Of a DNA stretch of 64,000 nucleotides, positions 14,134 through 22,387 are shown one piece after another. The stretch spans positions 1 through 64,000 of the IMG/VR virus record IMGVR_UViG_3300032883_000188; one strand, 5' to 3'. The DNA comes from a virus. The position numbers and the translations under genes are program-made. The notes below the pieces were generated by a model that did not search any database, had not been told where the DNA came from, and was given only the letters and a program-made list of their open reading frames with translations. Each line of letters opens with the position of its first letter. Positions within the stretch are counted from its first letter, which is position 1.

Positions 14134-16410
14134 ATGAGATATGTTTATGATATTGAATGCTTGAAGAATCTGTTTACTGCAACTTTCGTTAATGTTGAAA
14201 ACGAAAGTGATATTCACGTATTCTATATTGGGCTGGATAGACCGGATTATACCGACTTATTGAAATTTCTAAAACAGGAAATGACCCTTGTCGGCTATAA
14301 CAATCGTTCTTATGACGACCCTATGCTCAGGTTTGTTATGGGTTACAACGGGGCAAAGATAAACACAGACCTGCACAACCTATCCGAAAAATTGGTCGAT
14401 GACAATTTCAGGGATGATAAGACCATCATTGAACTGCGCTATCCGCGCAGGGTAATTTATCCTTGGAATTCCATTGACCTTATGACCATCCTTGCCTTTG
14501 ACAAATTGGGTATTTCCTTGAAACAAACTGCCATCAATTTGAAGTGGCATAAGATTCAGGAAATGCCAATTAACCATAACGCTAGTGTACAGGATGTACA
14601 ACTGCCGGATGTTCTCTCTTATAACCTTAACGATGTTTTAATAACCAAGAAGTTATATGAAGAGATTACCCCTCTCAGGAAACTGCGTGAAAGCCTGAGT
14701 GTGATTTATGGTGTAAATTTAAACTCGGCTTCTGATTCCAAGATGGCTAATCTTATCTTGGAACAAATTTACGCCAGTGAATTAAAGATGGATATCCGCG
14801 CTGTACGGGACATGCGCACCAAGCGCTATAAGGTGTTGCTTGGCAACTGCATTGCAAAGTTTGTGCAGTTCCAGAGTCCCGAATTGAAAGAAATGCTGGA
14901 CAGAATATCCACCATGTATGTCTATGACTACACGTATTATAAATATTCTGAAAAGGTTTATTTTGCGAACAACACCTTTTCTCTCGGGATTGGCGGATTG
15001 CACAGCGAAGACGAGGCGGGTAAGTTTGAAACGGATGATAAACATATCATTCAGGATATGGATGTATCCAGTTATTACCCGAACCTTATCATCAACAATA
15101 ATTTTTATCCAGAGCATCTTGGAACTGACTTTATCAAGGTGCTAAAAAGGATTACCGAAGAACGCTTAGCCGCCAAAAAAGCCAAGGACAGGGTTAAGGC
15201 AGACGGTTTAAAGATTACCGTCAACTCTATTTTTGGAAAGATGGGTTCTGAGCATTTCTGGTTGCAGGATGCCAAGCAAATGCTTTCCACCACCCTGAGC
15301 GGACAGTTGGGTTTGCTGATGCTTATCGAGGGATTGCACTTAAACGGCATTCCAGTTATCAGTTGTAATACGGATGGAGTTGTTTGTAAGATACCAAGAG
15401 AACTGGAAAATAAATACTACGAGGTCGCCCACGCGTGGGAAAGGGCAACGCAGTGCGAGTTGGAATTTACACAGTATAAGAAATATGTAAGAAGAGATGT
15501 TAACTCCTATATCGTTGAAAAACAAGATGGTACTATCAAAGAAAAGGGAGCATTCCTTAAAGAAGTTGACCTTAAGAAGTCCTACCACATGCCGATTGTA
15601 GCCAAGGCGCTATACGGTTATTTCATCAAAGGTACGCCTATCAGGGATACCTTGAAAAACTGCAAGGATATCATGGAGTTTTGCATTTCCCAAAAGAGCG
15701 GGGCAGACTTTGAAATCGAATTGCATAAGATTAACAAGATAGAGCACCTGCAAAAGACCAACCGCTTCTACATCAGCAACAAAGGCGGCAGTCTGATTAA
15801 AAGGCAGATATACAGTAAAAAATTAACGGGTTTATACGTGGGGCATTTGGCAATGATATTAAATGATTACGACCCGGCTACGCCATTCAGGGAATACGAT
15901 GTTAATCTAGCTTTCTATGAGAAGGAAGTCATGAAGATAGTGGATGCCATCGAGCCACCTCAGCTTTCTCTATTTGAATTAGGGATTAACGAAAGAGGCA
16001 TAAAAACAAAGATGAGCGTTCCTGCTCATGATGATATTAATATGGGTTTATTTGATAGTCGAATTTCGGAAGATGTTATAACTGTTGATAGATTAAATAA
16101 ACTTGGAAAAAATCAGTTGGCAAAACGTCTGGAATCAGTTGTAGGAGATAATAAAAAGATAGGGAAAATAAGCCCCCGTTACATCTACATAATGGAATTC
16201 GATGCCAGAACAATGACTGCTGATATTTATTGCCTTGCAAAAGGCATTCAGCAATCCATCGGAATAAGCAAGGCGGCTTACAAGAAAAACAGGTTACAAA
16301 AGGGAGACCTTGTTTACTGTAGCAGGTTTGAGAAGATGGCTCGTGGACACATCATAGCTGACTATCGCATAACCGAAAAGATTGAGATAGATAAGAATCA
16401 GCTCATGTAA
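14134..16410 (+). CDS. Family B DNA polymerase
   Basis: 758 residues. N-terminal exonuclease-type region begins with YDIECLKN (Exo I DxE), then GYNNRSYDDPML (Exo II-like). Polymerase motifs: DVSSYYPN (motif A, near residue 310), KITVNSIFGK (motif B, near 360) and CNTDGV (motif C, near 412). The gap between motifs A and B is short for the family. The C-terminal 150 residues are a charged extension. It is the replicative polymerase, completing a replication set with SSB and primase-helicase. It is not a family A enzyme, arguing against the aminoadenine-genome group. Confidence 0.9.
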   Translation: MRYVYDIECLKNLFTATFVNVENESDIHVFYIGLDRPDYTDLLKFLKQEMTLVGYNNRSYDDPMLRFVMGYNGAKINTDLHNLSEKLVDDNFRDDKTIIELRYPRRVIYPWNSIDLMTILAFDKLGISLKQTAINLKWHKIQEMPINHNASVQDVQLPDVLSYNLNDVLITKKLYEEITPLRKLRESLSVIYGVNLNSASDSKMANLILEQIYASELKMDIRAVRDMRTKRYKVLLGNCIAKFVQFQSPELKEMLDRISTMYVYDYTYYKYSEKVYFANNTFSLGIGGLHSEDEAGKFETDDKHIIQDMDVSSYYPNLIINNNFYPEHLGTDFIKVLKRITEERLAAKKAKDRVKADGLKITVNSIFGKMGSEHFWLQDAKQMLSTTLSGQLGLLMLIEGLHLNGIPVISCNTDGVVCKIPRELENKYYEVAHAWERATQCELEFTQYKKYVRRDVNSYIVEKQDGTIKEKGAFLKEVDLKKSYHMPIVAKALYGYFIKGTPIRDTLKNCKDIMEFCISQKSGADFEIELHKINKIEHLQKTNRFYISNKGGSLIKRQIYSKKLTGLYVGHLAMILNDYDPATPFREYDVNLAFYEKEVMKIVDAIEPPQLSLFELGINERGIKTKMSVPAHDDINMGLFDSRISEDVITVDRLNKLGKNQLAKRLESVVGDNKKIGKISPRYIYIMEFDARTMTADIYCLAKGIQQSIGISKAAYKKNRLQKGDLVYCSRFEKMARGHIIADYRITEKIEIDKNQLM

Positions 16411-16411
16411 C

Positions 16412-16440
16412 TTGACAAACACAGCAAAATATGCTATAAT
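16412..16440 (+). promoter_or_regulatory. Consensus sigma70 promoter P5
   Basis: TTGACA 16412-16417, 17-bp spacer, TATAAT 16435-16440, with TGC extended -10. It begins immediately after the polymerase stop and drives the nucleotide-metabolism block. Confidence 0.9.
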
Positions 16441-16453
16441 AAGAGGAGATAAA

Positions 16454-16720
16454 ATGATTAGGAAAATAGAACGGTTCAATTATTCAACCCCATTTGGGAG
16501 GGTATATTCCTTACCTGACTTCTTTGCGCAGGTTGAGAAAAGGAAGATTACCCCACAAATGGGCACAATTTCAGAAGTCCTTATTGACGGGCAGGTTACA
16601 AATATCCTGATTGAGAATTGGGATATGTACCAGATAGACCCGGATTGTGAGATTATGAGTTTGCGGGAATTTGAAAAGCTTGATGGGTTAAAAGAAATCC
16701 TTTGGATTGCTAAAAAATAG
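16454..16720 (+). CDS. Hypothetical protein, 88 aa
   Basis: ATG 16454 follows AGAGGAGAT. A longer frame from TTG 16412 would begin in the promoter itself and is rejected. The chain is alpha/beta with a central IDGQVTNILIENW strand pair. No family recognised. Confidence 0.65.
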   Translation: MIRKIERFNYSTPFGRVYSLPDFFAQVEKRKITPQMGTISEVLIDGQVTNILIENWDMYQIDPDCEIMSLREFEKLDGLKEILWIAKK

Positions 16721-16728
16721 GAATTAAA

Positions 16729-17118
16729 ATGATTCTATTCATCCTTCAAAACGCATATCGTTCTGAAAAATATAAATTCAAGAACAATGCAGAGTGGTTT
16801 AAAGACCTTGCACGTTCACATACCGGGCGCAGGTTAATGGAAATGATACCCGATGGTGCTGAGGCATATGTAATCAATTCTACACCGCTTATTGGAGATG
16901 ATGCCAAGAGTTGTTTTAAGTCCGACACTGGTTATATGAAGCTTATGATAGAACAGTATAACCCGATGGTTATTTGTGCCTGTGGAAAAATTGCGCAAGA
17001 AGGTTGTGAGAAACTAGGCGTAACACATATTAAAGCCCCACATCCTGCATGGCGCAGACTTTCTAAAGAAATTACGAGCGATATTAGGAGGCAGATTTAT
17101 GAGCAGACACGAAGTTAA
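16729..17118 (+). CDS. Uracil-DNA-glycosylase-like protein
   Basis: 129 residues with a Rossmann-like layout seen in the UDG superfamily: a first strand ending LFILQNAY, YVINSTPLIGDD, then VICACGKIAQEG and a KAPHPAWRR segment comparable to the HPS(P) motif. It is shorter than bacterial UDGs and the catalytic Asp/Asn of motif 1 is not evident, so activity is uncertain. A role in removing damaged bases or in handling modified phage DNA is possible. Confidence 0.5.
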   Translation: MILFILQNAYRSEKYKFKNNAEWFKDLARSHTGRRLMEMIPDGAEAYVINSTPLIGDDAKSCFKSDTGYMKLMIEQYNPMVICACGKIAQEGCEKLGVTHIKAPHPAWRRLSKEITSDIRRQIYEQTRS

Positions 17119-17452
17119 AATGCAAGACGGTACAGCGATAGCCTACGGGTTTGATGCACCTACAGGTGGTTTTTTCTTTCAACTTTATGTCGATGACCCT
17201 GAGGCAAATTATAATGAACTTGATTTTAAAAACAGTTTAACATTAACCGCCCTTGTTGATGCTCTTGCTCTGTATAATATAGTTGTTCCAAAACAGGACT
17301 TGATTAAAGAATTCATCAAGACCGAAAAGCCAACACCCTTGCAGATAAATGTTGGTAAAATGTTTGGCAAGGATGTTATTGATATGCTTTCAAAGGTAGG
17401 TCTGGATATAATGGAAAATTATAGTCTGTTCTTACCTAGCGGTGAGCCATGA
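17099..17452 (+). CDS. Hypothetical protein, 117 aa
   Basis: AGGAGG at 17086-17091 lies 7 bases before the ATG, inside the previous gene, with which it overlaps by 20 bases. The first half is beta-rich with aromatic residues and the second is helical. Not recognised. Confidence 0.65.
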   Translation: MSRHEVKMQDGTAIAYGFDAPTGGFFFQLYVDDPEANYNELDFKNSLTLTALVDALALYNIVVPKQDLIKEFIKTEKPTPLQINVGKMFGKDVIDMLSKVGLDIMENYSLFLPSGEP

Positions 17453-17931
17453 GAAATAGCATAATTGATTGGGAGAAAGCCCACCTGTTCATGCCCCATG
17501 AGGGCTGGTGCGGGGTTTCTACAATAAAGATGATATTCAATGCAACCGGAATTGAAGAACCAATTGATGAGATTGCCAGATATACGTGGAAGTGGTGGTA
17601 TGGTACGCCTTATATCCTGATGGTGGCTTATCTTAATAAATTCTTCTGGCTGGTAAACTACCGTACTGGCGCAACTCTTGAAGACATTAAAAAACATTTG
17701 AAAGCGGGGCATATTTGCATAATCAATTTTCAAGATGGGGATGATGGGCATTATGCGATTGTATCCAATTATAAAAAAGGTCTTCTTACCATTGTAGATT
17801 CGTCTATGGAAAGAAAGTGGACATATACCATGACACCCGCCGTTCTTCGCCAGCAATGGTATGATAATTTGACTGATTCCCTGTGGCACGAAAGGTTGTT
17901 GATTTGGGTTGACCCCAAGACAAAGAAGTAA
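17449..17931 (+). CDS. C39-like cysteine peptidase
   Basis: 160 residues. GWCGVSTIKMIF places the nucleophile at C21, DGHYAIVSNY the histidine at H101, and LLTIVDSS the aspartate at D117, the C39/papain-like triad of bacteriocin-processing and related peptidases. No signal peptide or transmembrane segment. Located in the nucleotide block rather than with lysis genes, so it more likely cleaves a host or phage protein than peptidoglycan, although a lysis role is not excluded. Confidence 0.7.
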   Translation: MRNSIIDWEKAHLFMPHEGWCGVSTIKMIFNATGIEEPIDEIARYTWKWWYGTPYILMVAYLNKFFWLVNYRTGATLEDIKKHLKAGHICIINFQDGDDGHYAIVSNYKKGLLTIVDSSMERKWTYTMTPAVLRQQWYDNLTDSLWHERLLIWVDPKTKK

Positions 17932-17939
17932 GGAGGCAC

Positions 17940-18137
17940 ATGCCGCTATACGAATATCAATGTAATAAGTGTGACAAAGAATTTATCATGTCGGCTGATA
18001 AGCCACCTAAGACAAACCCAACCTGTCCGAACTGTGGCAGTGAGAATACAATGAGATTGTGGAATGCTCCGACAGTAATATTTAGAGGAAACGGTTTTTA
18101 CACAACCGACAATAAGGAAAAGAAAGATGATACCTAA
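17940..18137 (+). CDS. FmdB-family zinc-ribbon protein
   Basis: MPLYEYQCNKCDKEF followed by CPNCGSENTMRLWNAP is diagnostic for the FmdB-type zinc ribbon (about 65 residues). In bacteria these are putative regulators; in phages the role is unknown. AAGGAGG precedes the start and the end overlaps the nucleotidase gene by 11 bases. Confidence 0.85.
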   Translation: MPLYEYQCNKCDKEFIMSADKPPKTNPTCPNCGSENTMRLWNAPTVIFRGNGFYTTDNKEKKDDT

Positions 18138-18678
18138 TACTGTGATTGCCTGTGATGTAGACGGGGTAATAGCCGATGTACTTACCAATTGGCTGGCTCG
18201 CTATAACCGAGACTATAACGATAATTTGAAACACGATGATATCACCGCATGGGATACATCTATTTTTGTGAAAGCCGAATGTGGTAAAAAGATATTTGCT
18301 TATCTTGACGACCCTAGCCTTTATGATGATGTTTTGCCTTACCCCGGGGCGCTGGATGCCGTTAAGGAATTAAAGAAACTCGGAAGGGTTGTTTATGCTA
18401 CATCATCCCCCGCTAAATCTTATGGCAGAAAATTCTTCTGGTTAAAAGAGCATGGCTTTTTAAGTGACCAGTTGGATTACTTCGAAACACGAGATAAAAG
18501 TTTGGTAAGGGCAGATTTCCTGATAGATGATTATTACAAGAATTTGGATACCTTTGTAGGCAAGAAAATTTTGCTTGCGCAACCATGGAACTACAGTCTT
18601 GAAAAAGACCCCGACTATGTCTATGGTACTTCTTGGAAAAAGATAATAGGATATATAAAAAATGACCTCGGACTATGA
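18127..18678 (+). CDS. HAD-family 5'(3')-deoxyribonucleotidase
   Basis: 183 residues. HAD motif I DVDGVIAD (nucleophile D10, acid D12), motif II YATSSPAKSYG, and motif III-IV region ADFLIDDYYKN fit the cytosolic deoxyribonucleotidase (NT5C) branch. It removes phosphate from dNMPs, trimming nucleotide pools together with the adjacent GMP reductase-like enzyme and ribonucleotide reductase. Overlaps its neighbours on both sides. Confidence 0.85.
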   Translation: MIPNTVIACDVDGVIADVLTNWLARYNRDYNDNLKHDDITAWDTSIFVKAECGKKIFAYLDDPSLYDDVLPYPGALDAVKELKKLGRVVYATSSPAKSYGRKFFWLKEHGFLSDQLDYFETRDKSLVRADFLIDDYYKNLDTFVGKKILLAQPWNYSLEKDPDYVYGTSWKKIIGYIKNDLGL

Positions 18679-19603
18679 CCACATTCATTTGATACCTAAA
18701 GAAAGAAGTCAACTAGCCCACAGGGGAGATGTGGATTTAAGAAGTTCTCTTTATGGACTTTACCCAATCATCTCTTCCCCAATGAGGGGCATAAGTGGGG
18801 CTAGGCTGGTTATTGAAATGGGGAAAAATAATTGCTTGGGAATCTTGCATCGTTTTGGCAGTTTCAATGAGAGATTTGATTCTATTGTTAAAGTAATCGA
18901 GGCAAAAGTTCCCTTCGGACTTGCCATTGGTTTTGGAAAAGATAAGAACGAATTTATAAATTCAGAAATGAAACTAGCTAAGATGGCTGTTGATGCCGGA
19001 GCAATTATGCTTTGCGTGGATGTTGCTAATGGATATCTGCCACAGCACAAAGAACGCGGAGAATTATTAAGAACACTATTTCCAAGTATACACCTTATGA
19101 GCGGAAACGTTGTAACCCAAGAAGGGGCATACTATTTATTAAATTCTGGTTTTGATTATGTTCGTGTTGGAATTGGGCATGGTGCTAACTGTACCACCAG
19201 AAAAGCAACCGGAATAGGCAGAAATCAACTGGCGGCGCTCAAAGATTGCTCTGCTGTTGACGCACATTTGGTCATAGATGGGGGCATTGATGAAGCAGGT
19301 AAAGCGGTAAAGGCTTTTGCATTCGGGGCTGAGTTTGTAATGGTTGGAAGACTGCTTGCTGAAAGTCTTGAAGCCGAACATGAAGGCATACTGTACGGCA
19401 TGGCTTCTGTTCATAATATGATAGTAAACGGCATGGAAATTAAATCTGTTGAGGGCAAGGAAACAAAGGTTGAAAAAATAAAACCCCTCAAGGACATATT
19501 AACAGAATTTTTGTGGAACATAAGAAGTGCGTGCACATATTTAAACGCAAAACATTATACCCAAATAGGGGTTAAAGCACATGTTGTGGAGGTGAACGAG
19601 TGA
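18662..19603 (+). CDS. GMP reductase-like enzyme (IMPDH/GMPR family)
   Basis: 313-residue TIM barrel without CBS domains. The catalytic Cys is C177 in GANCTTRKATGIG, where CTTRxxTGxG is the GMP reductase form rather than the IMP dehydrogenase form. DGGI, GAEFVMVG and the ILYGMAS flap follow, and the C-terminus has IRSACTYL as in GuaC. Known GMPRs convert GMP to IMP with NADPH, linking guanine to adenine nucleotides. In this phage it sits with deoxynucleotidase, class II RNR and MazG, consistent with purine-pool control. Confidence 0.8.
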   Translation: MTSDYDHIHLIPKERSQLAHRGDVDLRSSLYGLYPIISSPMRGISGARLVIEMGKNNCLGILHRFGSFNERFDSIVKVIEAKVPFGLAIGFGKDKNEFINSEMKLAKMAVDAGAIMLCVDVANGYLPQHKERGELLRTLFPSIHLMSGNVVTQEGAYYLLNSGFDYVRVGIGHGANCTTRKATGIGRNQLAALKDCSAVDAHLVIDGGIDEAGKAVKAFAFGAEFVMVGRLLAESLEAEHEGILYGMASVHNMIVNGMEIKSVEGKETKVEKIKPLKDILTEFLWNIRSACTYLNAKHYTQIGVKAHVVEVNE

Positions 19604-19740
19604 TTATTGTAGGATTACTTATTCTATTTGCTCTGATTATACTTGGGGTTATTTGGTATGTTGCAAGAGAAGGTTTAAAAATAATAAACGCAATAGATAG
19701 ATTTGAAGCAGAATTGAATGACGAGCCGAAACTAGACTGA
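19600..19740 (+). CDS. Small single-pass membrane protein, 46 aa
   Basis: GTG start within GAGGTGAACGA, overlapping the preceding stop. Residues 2-22 form one hydrophobic helix (Ile/Leu rich), then a charged tail. Function unknown. Confidence 0.55.
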   Translation: MIIVGLLILFALIILGVIWYVAREGLKIINAIDRFEAELNDEPKLD

Positions 19741-19744
19741 TGGA

Positions 19745-19762
19745 ATAAAATCCGTCTTTTAT
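19745..19762 (+). repeat. ATAAAA-N6-TTTTAT palindrome, copy 10
   Basis: ATAAAA 19745-19750, loop TCCGTC, TTTTAT 19757-19762, in the leader of the ribonucleotide reductase gene and 10 bases before its GGAGG. Confidence 0.75.
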
Positions 19763-19775
19763 AAAATGGAGGACG

Positions 19776-21482
19776 ATGGAAAATATTACTTTTGAGAACG
19801 TTAGACCTTTATCTCAAACCGCAAAACAGATACTAAACAAAAGGTATATGCAAGAAGGCGAAAAGACTTGGGATGAACTTGTTGATAGGGTAATGAATAC
19901 CATTGTTCCCAAGGAAAGTGATGACTTTTTACCTACTAAGGAAATGATTAGTCATCGTTATTTTCTTCCTAATTCCCCTTGTCTGGCTAATGCAGGAAAA
20001 GAAGGGGCTGGTTTATGCGCTTGCTATGTGGTTGATTTTAAAGATACTACCGAAGGCATTATCAAGACCAAAGCCGACTTTATTTATGTCGCCCGTAAAG
20101 GAGGCGGCTGTGGCACAAGCTTGAGCAAATTACGTCCAAAAGGCTCTATTGTTGCACATAGTTCGCATGGCTATGCGGGAGGGCCGGTGGGTTTCGCTGA
20201 TACGATTTCACACGACATGAAAGTATTTACGCAGGGAGGTTTGCGTGGCATGGCAATTATGTTTACCATGTCTGTTTATCATCCTGATGTGATTGATTTT
20301 ATACAAGCCAAACAAAACGAAGAGGACAGGAAAATAGAGAATGCCAACATGTCCGTGGTGGTTGACAATCGCTTCATGGAATTGGTTAAGGCGGATGCTA
20401 AATACTGGACTGAATTTAATGGAGTAAAGTACAAGGAATATAACGCTCGAGACATTTTTAACTTGATTATAGAAGGCGCATGGAGAAATGGAGAGCCGGG
20501 ATTATTGTTTCAAGACGCCATCGATAACTCCCCCTACATGCACACCGGACAGAAAATACAGGCTACGAACCCGTGCTCTGAACAGCCCTTGCCCCCAAAC
20601 GGGGTTTGTAATCTAGGTTCGCTAGACCTTTCAAAATTTGTTGGCAAAGATAAAATAATGGATTTTTCCAAACTGGAATATGCCACCCGCTTGGGTACAC
20701 GCTTCCTTGATAGAGTAGTGGACAAGTCTGTTTATCCGACACCTGAAATCAGCGAATGGGCGCAGGAAAATCGTGCCATTGGTATGGGTATCATGGGTTT
20801 TGCGGATTATTGTTTGATGAGGCAGATTGCCTATGGCTCAGAACAGTCCATATTAGAACTGGACTATATTTTGTTTAATATATACGCATGGACAAGAGAT
20901 GAATCCGAGAAATTAGGCAAGACTCTCGGAGTACCCAAGGAATGCAGAAAATTACCCGCTCCCCGCAGGAATATCACGATTACAACTGTTGCCCCAACTG
21001 GTACGGTAAGCCTTATAGCGGGATGCTCGAGTGGAATTGAACCCATCTTTTCAGAGATTACTATACGCAATGATAAAACTGGTACGTATGTTTTCGAAGA
21101 TAAGCTGGCAGATAAACCCTATTTTCGTTGTGCGGTTTCAGCCAACGGCGCGCAGGAAGTTACTTGGGAAGAGCATGTAAGTGTGCTGGCAACCGCACAG
21201 AAGAATGTTGACTCCGGCGTAAGCAAGACCATTAACTTCCCAACCATGACCCACAGGGACACGATTTCAAAAGCTGTCTTTATGGCGTGGGAGAAAGGCT
21301 GTAAAGGTATTGCGGTTTACCGTAATGGCAGTCGCAAGATTGAAGTTCTTACACCTAAGAACATCAAGCAGGACAAGTGCCCGAACTGCGAAACCCCGCT
21401 GGTGATGATTGCCAATGTAAGAAGTTGTCCTTCCTGTGGTTGGAAGGTTAAGATTGAGACCGAAGTTAAAGTAGAGGCATAA
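19776..21482 (+). CDS. nrdJ: Class II (B12-dependent) ribonucleotide reductase
   Basis: 568 residues, compact for the family. N-terminal NSPCLANAGKEG and ACYVVDF hold the redox Cys; GGGCGTSLSKLRPKG, NPCSEQPL with C267/E269, and PTGTVSLIAGCSSGIEP are hallmark RNR sequences. A C-terminal CPNC ... CPSC zinc ribbon carries the reactivating tail, as in NrdJ. It makes deoxynucleotides from ribonucleotides with adenosylcobalamin and works with or without oxygen, so the host must supply B12. Followed with no gap by mazG. Confidence 0.95.
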   Translation: MENITFENVRPLSQTAKQILNKRYMQEGEKTWDELVDRVMNTIVPKESDDFLPTKEMISHRYFLPNSPCLANAGKEGAGLCACYVVDFKDTTEGIIKTKADFIYVARKGGGCGTSLSKLRPKGSIVAHSSHGYAGGPVGFADTISHDMKVFTQGGLRGMAIMFTMSVYHPDVIDFIQAKQNEEDRKIENANMSVVVDNRFMELVKADAKYWTEFNGVKYKEYNARDIFNLIIEGAWRNGEPGLLFQDAIDNSPYMHTGQKIQATNPCSEQPLPPNGVCNLGSLDLSKFVGKDKIMDFSKLEYATRLGTRFLDRVVDKSVYPTPEISEWAQENRAIGMGIMGFADYCLMRQIAYGSEQSILELDYILFNIYAWTRDESEKLGKTLGVPKECRKLPAPRRNITITTVAPTGTVSLIAGCSSGIEPIFSEITIRNDKTGTYVFEDKLADKPYFRCAVSANGAQEVTWEEHVSVLATAQKNVDSGVSKTINFPTMTHRDTISKAVFMAWEKGCKGIAVYRNGSRKIEVLTPKNIKQDKCPNCETPLVMIANVRSCPSCGWKVKIETEVKVEA

Positions 21483-21841
21483 TGGATATATATGAATATA
21501 TGAAGGAAGTGGAAAGAACCTGCCCCCGATTAAAAGGGGAGTTCTATGATGAACTCCATATGGCAATTGGTGCGGCTACAGAAGCAGGAGAACTTTTGGA
21601 TGCATATAAAAAAGACTTTGCTTATGGTAAACCGATTGATAAAATAAACGTTGCAGAAGAGATAGGCGACCAATTATGGTATCTTGTGAATCTAATGCGC
21701 ATGTTGGATTTAGACCCTGCCGATGTGTTTGAAATAAACCTAAATAAACTTCGTGCAAGATATCCAGAAAAATTTACAGAATATAATGCATTAAACAGAG
21801 ATTTAAAAAAAGAAAGAGAGATATTGGAAAATGGCGGATAG
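21482..21841 (+). CDS. MazG-like nucleotide pyrophosphohydrolase
   Basis: 119 residues with the all-alpha MazG signature: ATEAGELLDAY (ExxE) and AEEIGDQLWYLV (ExxD) about 30 residues apart, which bind the metals. It hydrolyses (d)NTPs to (d)NMPs and pyrophosphate. Its ATG overlaps the nrdJ stop by one base. With the deoxynucleotidase this can limit particular deoxynucleotides; alternatively it may lower host alarmones, as proposed for cyanophage MazG. Confidence 0.85.
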   Translation: MDIYEYMKEVERTCPRLKGEFYDELHMAIGAATEAGELLDAYKKDFAYGKPIDKINVAEEIGDQLWYLVNLMRMLDLDPADVFEINLNKLRARYPEKFTEYNALNRDLKKEREILENGG

Positions 21842-22121
21842 TATTGGCGTTGGTTTTGGTCTAGCCTTGGCTATGCTCAAAGAGGGAAGGCGAGTATATC
21901 GCATGGGTTGGAATGGCAAAGGCATGTGGCTGGTGATTGCTTACCAGACAGCAAATGAATTCAAAAAAGAAAAACCTATTAAATTCAATAAACAATATGA
22001 AGATATGGATGTGCTATATCTTGAAAACTTTATTGCTATGAAAACAGTGGATGGTAAACTTGTGCCATGGTTGGCTTCTCAAACCGATATACTCGCAGAA
22101 GATTGGTGTATGATAGATTAA
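21831..22121 (+). CDS. tad2: Tad2-family anti-Thoeris protein (DUF2829)
   Basis: 96 residues. GFGLALAMLKEGRRVYRMGWNG and FIAMKTVDGKLVPWLASQTDILAEDW match the Tad2 (DUF2829) family throughout. Known Tad2 proteins are tetramers that sequester the cyclic-ADP-ribose-type signals of Thoeris. It overlaps mazG by 11 bases and ends the + strand block. With the Acb2-like gene at 4727 the phage carries two sponges from unrelated families. Confidence 0.85.
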   Translation: MADSIGVGFGLALAMLKEGRRVYRMGWNGKGMWLVIAYQTANEFKKEKPIKFNKQYEDMDVLYLENFIAMKTVDGKLVPWLASQTDILAEDWCMID

Positions 22122-22134
22122 AATGAGCTTTTTA
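22119..22134 (+). repeat. TAAAA-N6-TTTTA palindrome, copy 11
   Basis: TAAAA 22119-22123, loop TGAGCT, TTTTA 22130-22134; covers the stop of tad2 and has no gene after it, only the terminator. Confidence 0.65.
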
Positions 22135-22152
22135 TAACCTTCAAAACAGTAA

Positions 22153-22190
22153 AAAATACGGTATGCTGTGTTTCAAGCATACCGTATTTT
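22153..22190. terminator. Bidirectional rho-independent terminator
   Basis: A perfect 15-bp stem (22153-22167 with 22176-22190) and 8-nt loop, with A-tract on one side and T-tract on the other, so it can act in both directions. It separates the converging + and - transcription units, 32 bases after tad2 and touching the last - strand gene. Confidence 0.92.
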
Positions 22191-22376
22191 CTATTTTATA
22201 TATGCGGAGAAAGCAATATTATCAAGGCGAGATTGCAATTCTTTTAACTCCCCTTTTATTTTTTCAAGTTCATTTTTTTTGGCACATTGAGAACTGGTAT
22301 TTAATATATAACCAAAAGAACACACGCCCGATAAAAACCCTAGAAAAGAAAGAATTAGTAATCCAACATCGTTCAT
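22191..22376 (-). CDS. Small membrane protein with coiled coil, 61 aa
   Basis: One transmembrane helix (residues 5-25) then a short coiled coil (KKNELEKIKGELKELQSRL). The last gene of the - strand late block, in a group of three membrane proteins. Its layout is similar to small spanin- or antiholin-like lysis accessories, but no family is recognised. Confidence 0.6.
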   Translation of the reverse strand: MNDVGLLILSFLGFLSGVCSFGYILNTSSQCAKKNELEKIKGELKELQSRLDNIAFSAYIK

Positions 22377-22387
22377 GAATACCTTCC

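Noticed and set aside
16412-16453. TTG start of the gene at 16454
   Set aside because: It lies in the -35 box of promoter P5, upstream of the expected transcript start; ATG 16454 has a proper ribosome site.
18662-21841. Aminoadenine (Z) genome based on GMP reductase and MazG
   Set aside because: No PurZ, DatZ or family A DpoZ-type polymerase is visible; the polymerase is family B. MazG is common in phages.
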